Shown: positions 46,091 through 57,912 of the stretch, one piece after another | Layout: each line of letters begins with the position of its first letter | Position numbering within the stretch: position 1 is the stretch's first letter | DNA from: Umbelopsis ramanniana AG | Taxonomy: Eukaryota; Mucoromycota; Umbelopsidomycetes; Umbelopsidales; Umbelopsidaceae | Direction: 5' to 3' | Assembly (NCBI RefSeq): GCF_025399195.1 | Contig: NW_026252158.1 | Coordinates: forward strand, 38,858-102,857 | Length of the DNA stretch: 64,000 nt | The notes under the pieces: generated by a model | Told to the model about the DNA's origin: nothing | Database searches by the model: none | The model's input: only the letters and a program-made list of their open reading frames with translations | Position numbers and translations under genes: made by a program

Positions 46091-49000
46091 ATGCACATAC
46101 TGTGCGTGGCTGAAAAGCCCAGCGCAGCTAAGCAGATCGCTGGAATTCTATCTCAAGGGAGATTTCAGACTGTAAGTATAGGATACAGTCCTTGGACAAA
46201 CTGTGAATGTAGTTCAACAATGTAACTTGGCCCCTTTAACAGCGACCGTCACCAGTACAATACATAAAGAATTATGATTTCGACTACAGTCTTAATAACC
46301 GCAATGTCACAATAACTATGACCAGCTTAATCGGCCACGTAATGTCTTCCGACTTCCCTGACGAATACCGAGCTTGGCATTCCTGCCCACCTGATACTCT
46401 ATTTGACGCTCCTGTCATTGATAAAGTTATCGACAAATCCAAGGACATTGCACGAAACTTGAAAAATGAAGTGCGCAATGCCGACACCTTATTTATTTGG
46501 ACGGATTGCGATCGTGAAGGTGAAGCCATTGGATTTGAGGTTACCGAGATATGTCGCTCAGTCAGACGGAATATCCAAGTGTGGCGAGCTCGATTTTCTG
46601 CTATGCAGCCAGTGTATGTACATTCCCCTTCCGTTTTCATAAAATGATCAGACAACTTACAAAACCGGATCATTATTGTTTCCTAGAGATTTGCATAGAG
46701 CTGCTCAGCATCCTACAGAGCTGGATATGCGACAAGTGAATGCCGTCAAAGCAAGATCCGAACTAGATTTACGGACGGGAGCTGCCTTCACTCGCTTGAT
46801 GACAATGAGGATACGAGATAGCTTTTTCAGTGCTGAAGAGAAAAAGCTATTGAGCTACGGTAGCTGTCAGTTCCCAACTCTAGGGTTTGTTGTTGACCGG
46901 TACCTTGCTGTTCAAAACTTTGTGCCTGAAAAGTTCTGGAAACTAGATTGCAAGTACACACCATCCTCCCAACCAACACTACAAAGCCGGCACGTCGCAC
47001 CAACAGCCAACCATCAGCAATTAAATACAACGTTCAACTGGAAAAGGAACCGTCTTTTTGATAGGCGAATGTGTTTTGTTATATACGATAAATGTATGCA
47101 GAATCCCATTGCTCTGGTCACTCGCGTTGTCCAAAAGATGACTTCCAAACGGTTAGTTAAAATTATATTCAAGCAAAAGTATAGGAAGGCACCCAAATGA
47201 TCAAAGTCAAAGCTAATCCTATATATCCTTTTAGAAAGCCATTGCCTCTGACAACTATAGAAATGCAAAAGACAGCATGTCGTGTTCTTCGTATGACTTC
47301 AGATCAAATCATGACGGTATGTTTACCTCTCCCCATCTTCTCGGCATTATAACGTTGCACTTAATTTTTTTACTCTCAGGTCGCAGAAGAACTTTATACC
47401 AAGGGTTTCATCAGCTATCCGCGTACAGAAACCGATCAGTTTGACGGTAACTTTAACTTCCAAGAGCTCATAGCAAAGCAATCGGATGATCCAGCATGGG
47501 GAGTGCACGCACAAGGGTAAAATTTTACGAATGGAAGAATCTGGCCTAACTTTGCGCTGATTTTTCTTCTCTTATCCAGGTTGTTAAACGGTGGATTCGA
47601 GACACCGAGATCAGGACGCAATAACGATAAAGCCCATCCTCCCATTCATCCTACTGGTTCAGGAGGCAATTTGACAGGCAATGAACGACGAGTGTATGAA
47701 TTTATAGCGCGATCGTTCTTAGCTGCATGCTCAAAAGATGCGAAAGGTTCAGAAACCGTTGTAGAAATTGATATTGCCGAGGAAATGTTTGATGCCAAAG
47801 GTCTAGTGGTCTTGGAACGAAATTACCTCGATATTTATACATACGACAAATGGGCTGCAGCTCAGATTCCAAACTTTCAACAAAATCAAACGTTTATACC
47901 TTCTGTGTTGGACATGGTTGAGTCCACCACAACCGCACCAGAAATGTTGACTGAAGTTGACTTGATTGGTCTCATGGAAAAGAATGAAATTGGCACAGAT
48001 GCAACCATTCACGAACATATCAAAAAAATTCTCGATCGAGAGTATGTTTTCAAACAAAGACACTACTTCCATCCGTCACCGACTGGAATTGCTCTTGTTC
48101 TAGGATATGATGAAATTGGATTCGATCTCAGTTTAACAAAACCTTTCTTAAGGCGTGAGGTAACTACTGCATACAGGCAAACCGTTACTTTCTAGTTCCT
48201 CTTCAGTTTGACCTGTTTGACTTAATCTTTCTTGTTGATTAGATGGAGGCGGATCTGAAACGAATATGCAATGGAGAACGCTCGAGGGATAACGTAGTTC
48301 AACAGAGCTTAATACGATATCGAGATATCTATACCAAGTCTACGAATGAGTTTGACAAATTAATAGAGTCATTCCGAAGACACGTCGGCAACCGAGGAGG
48401 AAATCGTACCACTTCAAATGGAAATCCACCACCGCCTCCAAGCGATGGTGGAAATGGACCTTCCGGCGGTGGTCCTTGGCGACCAGGTGGTGGTGGTGGT
48501 GGTGGAGGTAATGGACCCGGATCAGGACCAGGTGGAGGAGGCACATTGCCTTACAGCGGCAGCAATGGCAATCAGACAAACGGCTGGGCGGCTGGAAACA
48601 TTGACAATCCCAAGTGCAATTGTGGTATTCCAAGTCGAAGAAATACTGCTCAAAAGGATGGACCTAACAAAGGCCGATCATTTTTCCGATGCGGCGACAG
48701 TACAAAGGAATGTGGATACTTCGCCTGGGCTGACGAGCCACCGCGAACAACCGGACCTAATTGCGACTGCAATAAACCATCTTTCTCTCGCACTGTGGCT
48801 AAAGAGGGCCAAAACCAAGGTCGAACATTCTTCAGCTGTGCCCTTCCACAAGACGATAACAGTCGATGTAATTTCTTTGCTTGGGAGGATGACGGCGCTA
48901 CCACGTCGTCATCGACTACGTTTAATCATCATCAAGAATCCTCCAGTTCCACCTCAGCACCCATGTGTGGTTGTGGACAGCCAGCTATTCAGCGACGGGT

Positions 49001-49610
49001 GATCAAGGAAGGTGCAAATAAGGGCAGGCTTTTCTACAAGTGCGCAGCATCGTTTGCAAATGACAATGGAGGTTGTGGGTTTTTCGAGTTTCAAGACGAA
49101 CCGACATCGCATACTGCATTATCAGCAACTCAAGCTTTAATCATGAATACGGTAAATATTCGAAGTTGTATGGCAATATGACTGCCCCCCCCGCATTAAT
49201 TCCTATATCCTGTTTTCCTTAGTCCCCTACTACAATGAGAACATATCGAAATGCTCATGAAATGGGAGGTAGTACATCGGAACCCCGTAAGACATGCAGT
49301 TGTGGTCTAATAGCGGTATCGAAGAAGATCACCAAAGCCAACAGTGCGAATCGTGGCAAGATGTTTTGGTCTTGTCCAAAAGAGTCGAAATTCTCTCGAT
49401 GCAATTATTTCGAACTGACAGAAGACACCAATGTACAATCTGCTGTATCTGGAGGCAGTACATGCTTCCAATGTGGAAAGGTACGTGGCTCTTTATGATT
49501 GCTTGGTGATATACCGTACAGCAGCTAACACTCTCTCTCCACTTCATCGTTGTTCCTGGTCATAGCCTGGCCATTACGCCTCAGCGTGCCCTAGCTCACG
49601 TAGCCGGTAG
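46091..49610 (+). CDS. TOP3: DNA topoisomerase III (TOP3-alpha type) with four GRF fingers and a zinc knuckle
   Basis: This type IA topoisomerase works with a RecQ helicase and Rmi1 to dissolve double Holliday junctions. The start MHILCVAEKPSAAKQIAGIL opens the Toprim domain, with its acidic motif TDCDREGEAIGFEV. Next are SELDLRTGAAFTRLMTMRI and SYGSCQFPTLGFVVDRYLAV, then the catalytic Tyr in KGFISYPRTETDQF, DKAHPPIHPTG, and NEIGTDATIHEHIKKILDRE. A Gly/Pro-rich linker follows (about 48420-48560). The C-terminus has four GRF zinc fingers (starting CNCGIPSRRN, CDCNKPSFSR, CGCGQPAIQR, CSCGLIAVSK; each with a G/NKGR- or QGR-type core) and a CCHC knuckle, CFQCGKPGHYASAC. Yeast Top3 lacks this tail; human TOP3A has two GRF fingers. 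About eight exons. Confidence 0.93.
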
Positions 49611-49862
49611 ATGATTGACTGTAGTATACAACTTCAACACCATATCTTTGTAATATAAATCAATTTTAATATAGCCGAGGTCGATCATTTTGGTAACATA
49701 CAGTATGCACCGTAAAGTATCAGACATAGAAGTACAGTATAAAGGAAGTATTGCCGGCAACAATGATGGACCGCAATGATTAAACGTTTACAAAACGACT
49801 TTTTTTTTAAGAAAAAATAAAGAAAAAGAAACACATAAAAAATGTCATATTACAGAAGAAGC

Positions 49863-50975
49863 TTATTGGTTTCTTAATTCTCTTTCGCTAGCCTTGACTT
49901 TGGCTAGGCGTCTCATGAGCGACTGCCGCTCTTTCTGCCATCGTTCTTCCATAGTCTGAATTCGTCTCACTACATCTTCGGTGACAAAGGCTCCTTTGCC
50001 AGCAAGCCATCGCTTTGCGAAACCGTATTTCCACAGTACAGAGGAGTCTACCCCTGCACTTTCTAACATCCTCTCCACCTCGGTTTGTCTTGAAAGAGCT
50101 TCGTGGCTGTGCTCCTTCAAGAAGGCTATGAGCGCCTCTGGTACAACGCCTTTTTCTGCGTTATCCGACATCAACCATGCGAGAACTTGCTCGCAATTGG
50201 GGTTGTATGTAAATGCATAGTGCTCTGATAGAGTACGGGACAAGTGCTGTCGATAGGAGGCATAAATCTCAACGGGATAAACGTTTTGGCAGATTCCAGA
50301 TAGGATCCATGAGATTGAGACGTGTAATGAAATGATCTTGACTGATCGCTCTGGAGGAGGTGCAAGTGCGGTTATACTGGCAAGACCATTCGCAGTTCGA
50401 GAATAGTATGGAGTCAGCACCTTGTCTGTGTGGTATTGCAGTGCTAAGACCACCTCGGAATCTCCGACATAGCGAGTTCGGTCGGGGTCGCCAAGGTCAT
50501 GAACGGAGGGTAGGAGATAGAGCTTTTCATGAGCCGGATTGTAGGTTTCGTGGAAAAGCATGTTTGCATTTTCTGTTCGATTCATTGTCCTCATTGCTGT
50601 CTCGAAGGTCTCTGTGGATTGGTCCAATAGCTGGTGGTGTTTCCATCCACTGAACCACAGTTGTAATGTGCGCAGCATTAAATCGCCTGATGTGGCCAAC
50701 GTATCTGTAAGATTGAGCATTATATCTTCCCTCGGCCGGAACTCTATAACTCTATTCTTAGCGTCGTAAGAATGTCCATAAAGCTTCAGTGACACGTTAC
50801 TGCCCTTCTCCCCTAATCGCAAGTTGACATGCTCTTCTTGCGCAATGTGATCCCAAATGGCTCGTTCAGCAATGGCTTTGGAATCTTTGCTAACCCCGCG
50901 TATGCGATAGATGTTTTCGATATCCATATGTGAATATATATTTGCCGTTACTTCAGGTGCAATATTGAGTAGCAT
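49863..50975 (-). CDS. F-box-like protein (370 aa)
   Basis: This is an intronless gene. The N-terminus, LNIAPEVTANIYSHMDIENI followed by YRIRGVSKDSKAIAERAIWD, fits an F-box (Skp1-binding) helix pattern of about 45 residues starting at residue 2, so a role as an SCF ubiquitin-ligase adaptor is inferred. The remaining body has no recognised repeats (no LRR or WD). The C-terminal 40 residues (VRRIQTMEERWQKERQSLMR, RLAKVKASERELRNQ) are highly charged and helical, probably a coiled coil. Mucoralean genomes carry many such F-box proteins of unknown target. The start is at 50975, 153 bp after the Erv1 stop on the same strand. Confidence 0.7.
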   Translation of the reverse strand: MLLNIAPEVTANIYSHMDIENIYRIRGVSKDSKAIAERAIWDHIAQEEHVNLRLGEKGSNVSLKLYGHSYDAKNRVIEFRPREDIMLNLTDTLATSGDLMLRTLQLWFSGWKHHQLLDQSTETFETAMRTMNRTENANMLFHETYNPAHEKLYLLPSVHDLGDPDRTRYVGDSEVVLALQYHTDKVLTPYYSRTANGLASITALAPPPERSVKIISLHVSISWILSGICQNVYPVEIYASYRQHLSRTLSEHYAFTYNPNCEQVLAWLMSDNAEKGVVPEALIAFLKEHSHEALSRQTEVERMLESAGVDSSVLWKYGFAKRWLAGKGAFVTEDVVRRIQTMEERWQKERQSLMRRLAKVKASERELRNQ

Positions 50976-51128
50976 GATGCGCGGCTAAGATAGAGGACAG
51001 GGTTGAGAAATTGGTGATGTAGAAATTTGATGTCTAGGGATTGGTTTATTTTAAATATGTAATGCTGCATCTGAGATAACAAATGCTTGTCAAATTTACA
51101 AAGAGCCACGTTGTCTTGCGTCAAGCGC

Positions 51129-51886
51129 TCAGTCGCATTTGCCATTAGGAGGTCCTTCTAACCAACGCTCAAACACTTTGGAGCAATCGAACTTTGGCTT
51201 TCCAAGCTTCTCGTTCACCTCGTTGTGACGATCGCACAGCCACTGGCTCAGTTTCTTGCGACTTCCCACTTGGATTGGATTGGCGGCTACTGACTTTTGG
51301 AAATCATCCTGGCGATGGAGAACACAAAAATAAGCAACCATCATCATGATCTTCAATAAACGAAGCTTCTACTCACCTTGCAAAACCAGCATGGGTAATG
51401 TTGAGCAAATCCTTCAAAGAACATCTTCATGGAATCCATTTGAGATGGCGCAGGTCGCTCCGGGTAATAAGCAGCCATGGTGTGTAGTAAAGTCCAAGTC
51501 GAACTTCCAAGTGCCTCCACGTCTGGAGGGCAATTTTTTCGTTGCCATTCTGCGTTGTCACTTGGTGTAGACACCTTGTCCTCGTGTGCACTGGAAGCAA
51601 TGGCTTCGCCTTTAGTATTAGATGTTTCTTTTGTCTCGCTCTCCTTAGCTACCGAAGCTGTTTGTTCAGAAGTCTTTGCTGCGGCAGCTTTGCCCAAGCG
51701 CTTCCACGTTTTCATGTCTACGCATGTACGACATGGTTTGCCATCCCTCATTGGGATCTTTTGACCAGTGACAGGGTCAATGTAAATGGACAATCCTTCT
51801 TTGCCATTATCATGCGGCTTGAGGGTCTCTTTTGACTCTGAAGCGGTTGCTGCGTCGACTGCCATAGAAATACTGGTATTGTTCAA
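51129..51886 (-). CDS. ERV1: Erv1/ALR FAD-linked sulfhydryl oxidase
   Basis: Erv1 re-oxidises Mia40 in the mitochondrial intermembrane space, passing electrons to cytochrome c or oxygen. Two exons encode about 220 aa. The N-terminal flexible arm carries the shuttle CXXC (GKPCRTCVDMKTWKRLGK). The FAD-binding helical core begins CPPDVEALGSSTWTLLHTMA and AYYPERPAPSQMDSMKMFFE, with the active-site CXXC in YPCWFCKDDFQ. The structural pair is C-X16-C (WLCDRHNEVNEKLGKPKFDC), and the end is GPPNGKCD. All catalytic elements of Erv1 are present. The start may be 51886 or the in-frame ATG at 51865 (MAVDAATA). It is divergent from Ski3 across 138 bp. Confidence 0.93.
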
Positions 51887-52024
51887 AGAATGCTTTCCTT
51901 AGTAATACCGTAGTTTGAACAATCGCCTTTTTGCCTCGGCCGTGACTGTTAACCCGACATTAAACGGCATCATTGGCGAAACCGTTGTCCGATATACTAC
52001 AACGACGAACCGACTGTATGCTCC

Positions 52025-55000
52025 ATGAACAATACGAAGGCTAACTTGAAAAATGCTCGAGAAGCACTTGGTTCAAAGAAATATGAAGATGCCATAAAGT
52101 TTTGCAAGCGAGTATTGGATTGGGAATCTCAAAATTACAACGCGTACGTTCACCTTCTACTTTCCATTAGAGCGAGTCAAAAACAGAACCGAATTCCTCT
52201 CCGATCTAACTCTTCTCCTCTCTCCATAGCTACGTCTTCCTTGGAGTTGCTCATAATGGTTTAGACCAAGTGGAAGATGCTGAGAATGCCTACCAAAAGG
52301 CGATCGAGATCAATCCAGAGCAGATGCTGGCGTGGCAGGGTCTAGTCAGTTTTTACGAGAAACGTGAACAGTGGTCGAAACTAGCCATCACCTTGGAGAA
52401 ATTAATCGACACATATCTGTTAGCTGGAGATGGCGTTCGACTTTACGAAAGCATTCAGAAGCTTGTCGATATATACCAGAACAAAGACGCCGATGAGACG
52501 AAGGTACGAGAACAATGCTGGTTATAACGGATATTCACAATGCGTCTTTGCCAAATCCTTCTGGGCTGACATGGCGTTTTTCTTCTCTAGTTTGTAAAAG
52601 CGCTCTATTACTATTTACCTGGAAGCAAATACTATGATTTATTGACATCAGCGGGCTCGTTACCAAAAGCCAGTACTATCTGGTTGCAAATCCTCGATCT
52701 CAAAAGCCGTCAAGAAGAGCAACATATTGAGAAAGAGATCAAGGCACGACGCATGCGAATTAACGCTGGCCCGCCAGCCAAATTACGAGCTCAAGTGGAA
52801 GCTGAGATCACGGCCAAATCAGATTTGGGCAACATATTTGAAACGGTCCTCCAAGACGCAGAATCCGATGCCAGTGCCGATGTCACTGCTATCCAGACAA
52901 AATACTTTTTGTTCTTGAGAAAACGCATTGTGTCTGAGAAAGATAAGAGCAAGGTATGTGTTTTTATCCATTACGATTCTTTGAGATTTATAACGATATA
53001 AATCTCGCTGTGGAGTATCATTAACGCCCGCCCTATAGACCTATCTCAAGCTCTGTAAATTGGCAGAACATTTGTGCGATCACAATGTCGATGTCCAGGA
53101 GCCTTATGAGTTTCTGATTGAGAGTAGTAACGTCGAAAGTTATGGTAAGCAACAATCAACGATGTGAATGGATGCTGCCTATCGTCTAACCTTGTGTGGT
53201 AGATCTCTATGATCAGACCTTTTGTGAACAATACACGGCCAAGTTTCCTGATACTGGATTGTCTAAGCTTATTCAAGGTCAAAATTTGTATAAAGCTGGT
53301 GATGGTGACTCTGCGTTTGACTTTTTCTCGGTAAGTATTCCTCGAGCGTTCGACGATATGTTGTTCACCCGTATGTTCTTTCTTATTCTTTTTTGGCAGG
53401 ACGGTATTGAGCTGGCGCCAGAGAGCTTATTCGGCTACCAGTGCTTGAGTTGGTTGTACTGCGACTCTAAAGAATACGAAACAGGACTTGAGTATTCCAC
53501 CAAAGGCAGGGATCTCGTCCTTCAAGATGCAAAGAATTATGGCCGCTTATTGGATAGGTTGGTAATGAATATGAATGATTGTGAACAATGCCCCATATTG
53601 ACTTGGAACGACATGGAATAGAGTACTTCTCTCTATGGAGCTATGTATGGCTACATGCTATCGCAAAATAGACCCCAAATATTTCCCTGACGCCATGTCA
53701 CTGTACAAAAAAATAATTGAAAAGTTCCCAGAGAATATTGCGGCTAAGAACGTAAGTGGCTATTTTTTTTCAATTGGATGCTCCACTCTATGCCAAGAGA
53801 CTAACCCGCCTATGATATGAATAGGGCTATGGATTGATACTGTCTTCTTTGAATCGCCAACAAGATGCACTTGATCAATTCCAATCTATTTTGGAACTTG
53901 ATGCAACACAGCACTCGGCTAAAGTTGAGATTGGATGGATATATTGTCAGCAGGGCAAATTTGATGAAGCACTGTCACTGGTTGAAGAGGCTATTGAAAC
54001 GTCGGATGAAGAAAACCCAGAATACTTTTACCGATTGGGCAGAATATACTGGGAGATGGGTGGTGAGTTTAACACGGCGACCTGTCTGTAGGTCAATATC
54101 AACTGCAAATGCTAACATTATGGCCGGATATTAGACGAGTATCGAAATGACAAAGAAGGTGCCTATAAGTGCTTTATTCGATCTGTCAAAATCGATCCTC
54201 ACTTCGGTCCTGCTTTCACCTACCTCGGACACTTTTATCGATTGGTCAGCAAGGATCATGCAAAGGCTATGAAGTGTTATCAAAAGGCTCTCATGCTGGA
54301 TCCTGCTGACTTAGACGCTGCTCTTCACCTTGTAGACTACCATATTGCCGATAAAGAACTCGATCAAGCCGAAGTCATTCTAACAGACATTACAAATTTA
54401 CGAACGAGAGCAGGCTGGCCATGGCGACGACTTGGATTTTTACGTATGAAGAAAAACGATTGTCTCAACGCCATTCCTAGTTTTCAAAGCGCTCTACGTG
54501 CTGATGCCAATGACGTTCTTAGTTGGGAAGGTTTGGCTGAATCTTACCTAAAAGAAGGACGGTATACAGCTGCTATGAAAGCGTTTGTCCGAGCCAGGGA
54601 ACTTGCTCCCAGCAATGTATATACAAGCTATCAAGTTGCTGTAGTCAAGCAAAAACTCGGACTTCTGGAGGAGGCCATTGTACAATATTCCGATACTCTT
54701 GCCCTCGCAGAAGAACAGCAACAGCCAGTCTATATACCAGCTTTGAAGGGACTTGCAGATGCACACGTACTTCAAGGGAGGGAGAATTTTCAGCAAGGCT
54801 TTTATGGACGCGCTGCAGATTCATACAATGCTGCACTCAACGCCTGTTTACGGGGTCTGGAAATTCATCCGATGGAATCCTTTTGGCAGCTTGTGGGCTG
54901 TACCTTCACACAATATAGAACGGTCATGAGCTACTCACATTTATTTGCCTTTGAGGATTTGCAACATATCATGCGCCTTCTTTCACCTACTCCTAACGAA

Positions 55001-57210
55001 CTTCTAAAGCTACCAGAAGACACAAGCTCTGATCTCGTGGCTGAATTTTTGTCGTTGCAAATCGATCCCGACTTCACATTACCACGCAAAGAGTGCCTAG
55101 ATGTACTTTTGTCGTGTGCCACTTTTGCATATAAGCAGGCAATTTATCTGGCAAGCAAGGCAGGATCCGTCTCCCCGTCTTACTGGCATGACCTAGGACT
55201 GACATATCATTGGCTAGCTGAGAACAACCTCAACGACATCGTTTACAAAGACCACATGAAACTGTCCCTTCAGTGTATAAAGGTGGCCCTTAAACATGAC
55301 CAAGAAAATTTCACTTTTTGGAACTCTTTGGGAGTTATTGCATTGAATAACGATGTGAAGATAAGCCAACATGCTTTTATCAAATCCATGGAATATAACT
55401 CAAGGGTAAGCGCAGGCTATTTTTGGTTTCTATTTTTGCATATAATTATTTGGACCCAATTTAATATCGTCTGATATAGAGTGCTATCCCTTGGAGTAAT
55501 TACGGGTACCTCTGCCTCCTACAAAATGATCTCGAGCTTGCATCAGCCGCATTCGATGCTGCTCAGGCGGTAGACCCCGAATGGATTTCATCTTGGATTG
55601 GACAGGCATACGTGGCGAATATTTGGGGAAACTCTTCTTCAACGTTGTTTGAGCACGCATTTGACACCAGCAATGGAACGATTGTAAGTATTGCGCATGT
55701 GGCTGTTATAGAATTGTATGGCGACGACCAAACGCTAGACTACACAATGATATTAAAATATACTGATTTTCCTTGCTCTGTCAGCTTGATGCAAATTACG
55801 GATACGCAAGCTCTGTACTTTCGCAAGTATCACTTCATCCACACTCTTCGGACGCTTCGCTACTGGTGTCACCGGCCTTTGCTTTGCAAAAGCTTACTGA
55901 ACAAAACCCAGACAATCCTGCCGCTCTCAATGTGTATGGTCTTATTTTGGAGCGACTTCAGCAGTTTGGACAAGCTGCAGAGGCATATGCTGGATCTATC
56001 CTTGCGCTTGAAGAATGCATGGAGCGCGACCAAGAGCAGGCTGTCCTTTGTCAAGAGCGAATTTCTAAGGTCCATGCTAACCTTGCTCGAGTTCTGTGTG
56101 CTAACGGCGATTTCGAAGGCGCAATCTCAAGCTACACCATTGCTATTGATTCGCTACAGGATGATGGTGCCAAATTATATTGCGAACTCGGAGCTGGAAT
56201 TTCTTATTACTTCAATAACCAGTTAGAGGAAGCGCTGACTATGTTCGAACAAGCTTTGACCAACGCCGATACACAGAGTGCTGAGATGCGACAGAACGTA
56301 TCGGTCCTATTAAGTCAAGTTCTTTGGGCTCTGGGAGGAGAAGAGCAACGAGATCTTGCCCAACAGGAACTCTTCAAATGGTAAGTGTAGAACGTTTACT
56401 CTATCCGAATATATCGATTTCAATGACCTGGATCTGACCTCGTAATCGCGCTTAGTATCGGAGACAACCCATACCATTTGGCGTCAATATTTGGTCTGTG
56501 CGCCATGGGATTGATCCAGGACAACGACACCTTGACGGAGGCCGCTGTCCAAGAGATGATGAAGATACCGTTTGGTAAAGCAGGTACGCAAAAAAAAAGT
56601 GTGGTAGAAGGTTATTGAAAAGCATAAAACCTAAGTCTGGTTTAAATTTCTATAACCTGTTTAGGCTTCATAGATAATGAAAACAACGGTGGATGGCTAT
56701 TGAGTAAATATCATGAATTAAAAGTAAGCGCCACAAACCATGTATGACGGATTCTTTTATCATCCATTGTTAACCTGGGTTTTTTTTTTTCAGGGATCGA
56801 CGGAAGGTGCGATTCAAGCTCTTGCCAAGTTGGTCCATCAAACGCCAGCAAATGCGTCATTGTGGACAGCCATGGCCGATCAGATGATAGGGAAACGTCA
56901 CAGCAACGCTCCATATTTGAGCAGCACCATTGCTGTATCCAACACCAGCCTATCTATGCTAGCCGCATCAAGCAGTGCAACGGCGCAAGAAAAATCTCTT
57001 GCTTACTATGACTTTGCGCGAGCGTTGATTCAACAACGAGAGCATAACAAAATCCGAAAACGTAAAGCGAAAGAAGCTCCTCCGCCGGATCGGCGACATG
57101 ATATCATCACCGCAGCTCAGCGCGCTGTGTTCCTAGCGCCATGGGATACGAAGGCTTGGACTTTATTAGGCATTGCCAAGTCATGTATGAGCGAACCGAT
57201 AGAAACATAG
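52025..57210 (+). CDS. SKI3: Ski3/TTC37 TPR scaffold of the Ski complex
   Basis: Ski3 is the TPR scaffold that joins the Ski2 helicase and Ski8, feeding RNA to the cytoplasmic exosome for 3'-5' mRNA decay. About 14 exons give a protein of roughly 1,350 aa, close to yeast Ski3 (1,432). It begins MNNTKANLKNAREALGSKKY, then a TPR pair (FCKRVLDWESQNYNAYVFLG; DAENAYQKAIEINPEQMLAW). A long solenoid of TPRs continues, for example EDAIKF, GFLRMKKNDCLNAIPSFQSA, LSWEGLAESYLKEGRYTAAM and DNPAALNVYGLILERLQQFG. Middle blocks typical of TTC37/Ski3 are SPSYWHDLGLTYHWLAENNL and FTFWNSLGVIALNN. The C-terminus has DIITAAQRAVFLAPWDTKAW. The ATG at 52025 is the first, 138 bp from the Erv1 start. Confidence 0.9.
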
Positions 57211-57324
57211 AAATGGTGTACAAAGTCTCCCAATTAAAGAATTATCGATGATGACCTCATTACCACCTACCCTAAAATAATTTAATCTTTGACTTTCCGT
57301 TTCATGGTGGTACAAAGAAGTGTG

Positions 57325-57336
57325 TATATATATATA
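57325..57336. promoter_or_regulatory. TATA-like element of the repeat miniprotein gene
   Basis: TATATATATATA lies about 46-57 bp upstream of the ATG at 57382, in the intergenic gap after Ski3. Its position is consistent with a TATA box and a short 5' leader. Confidence 0.45.
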
Positions 57337-57381
57337 CAGAAGCTGGCAAGTCTCAATTTACTCAACATTCACTACAACACA

Positions 57382-57726
57382 ATGCTTAACAACTCCTCAA
57401 AGTCCAACACCCGATCTCGATCTCTCTTCGGTAATAAGAAGTCCGATAGCAAGGTTCAGAACATCCTTTCTAACGGCAACTCAAAGAAGTCCACTCGTTC
57501 TCGATCTCTCTTTGGTAATAAGAAGTCAGACAACAAGGTTCACAGCATCCTCCCCAATAACAATTCAAAGACCAACTCAAGGAACCCATTCAAGTCAAAC
57601 AAAAAGGAGTCCAAGGTCAAGAACCCTCTCAGCTCCAAGAAGAATACCAAGTCCAACAGCTTCACCGACATGTTCAAGAAGGACAAGTCCAAGACCAAGA
57701 ACAGCTTGTTCTCCAGAAACAAGTAA
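57382..57726 (+). CDS. Repeat-built Lys/Ser-rich basic miniprotein (114 aa), unknown
   Basis: I do not recognise this protein. The sequence is four degenerate repeats of about 26-28 residues: repeat 1 contains TRSRSLFGNKKSDSKVQNIL, repeat 2 TRSRSLFGNKKSDNKVHSIL, repeat 3 SRNPFKSNKKESKVKNPL, and repeat 4 NSFTDMFKKDKSKTKNSLF. Each has an aromatic residue (LF, PF or MF) before a KK-x-(S/E/D) core and ends in a hydrophobic doublet. It is very basic and rich in Lys, Ser and Asn, with no Cys, signal peptide or membrane helix. A TATA-like element and a short A/C-rich leader precede the ATG. The in-frame ATG at 57289 is less likely because the extension is unlike the rest. Probably lineage-specific. 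Confidence 0.65.
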   Translation: MLNNSSKSNTRSRSLFGNKKSDSKVQNILSNGNSKKSTRSRSLFGNKKSDNKVHSILPNNNSKTNSRNPFKSNKKESKVKNPLSSKKNTKSNSFTDMFKKDKSKTKNSLFSRNK

Positions 57727-57912
57727 TTGCGTCTTGCTCATTTTATTTTCCGTTAATGAAATCCTCGGGTGCACCAAGTCCCATTTATATATCCTAAATC
57801 CTATGTACAGTTATAAAGTGTATAGTTACAGCGCATAAGAAAAAAAAATGTATATTATATATATAAAAGTTTTTACTACTACCCACAATTCCTGCTGCTG
57901 AAAGATAAACCT

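Noticed and set aside
49600-52030. A redox cluster linking Erv1 with the nearby twin-CX3C protein
   Set aside because: The two genes are about 6 kb apart, with the large Ski3 gene and the miniprotein gene between them. Fungal housekeeping genes are rarely clustered by pathway, so adjacency is not evidence.
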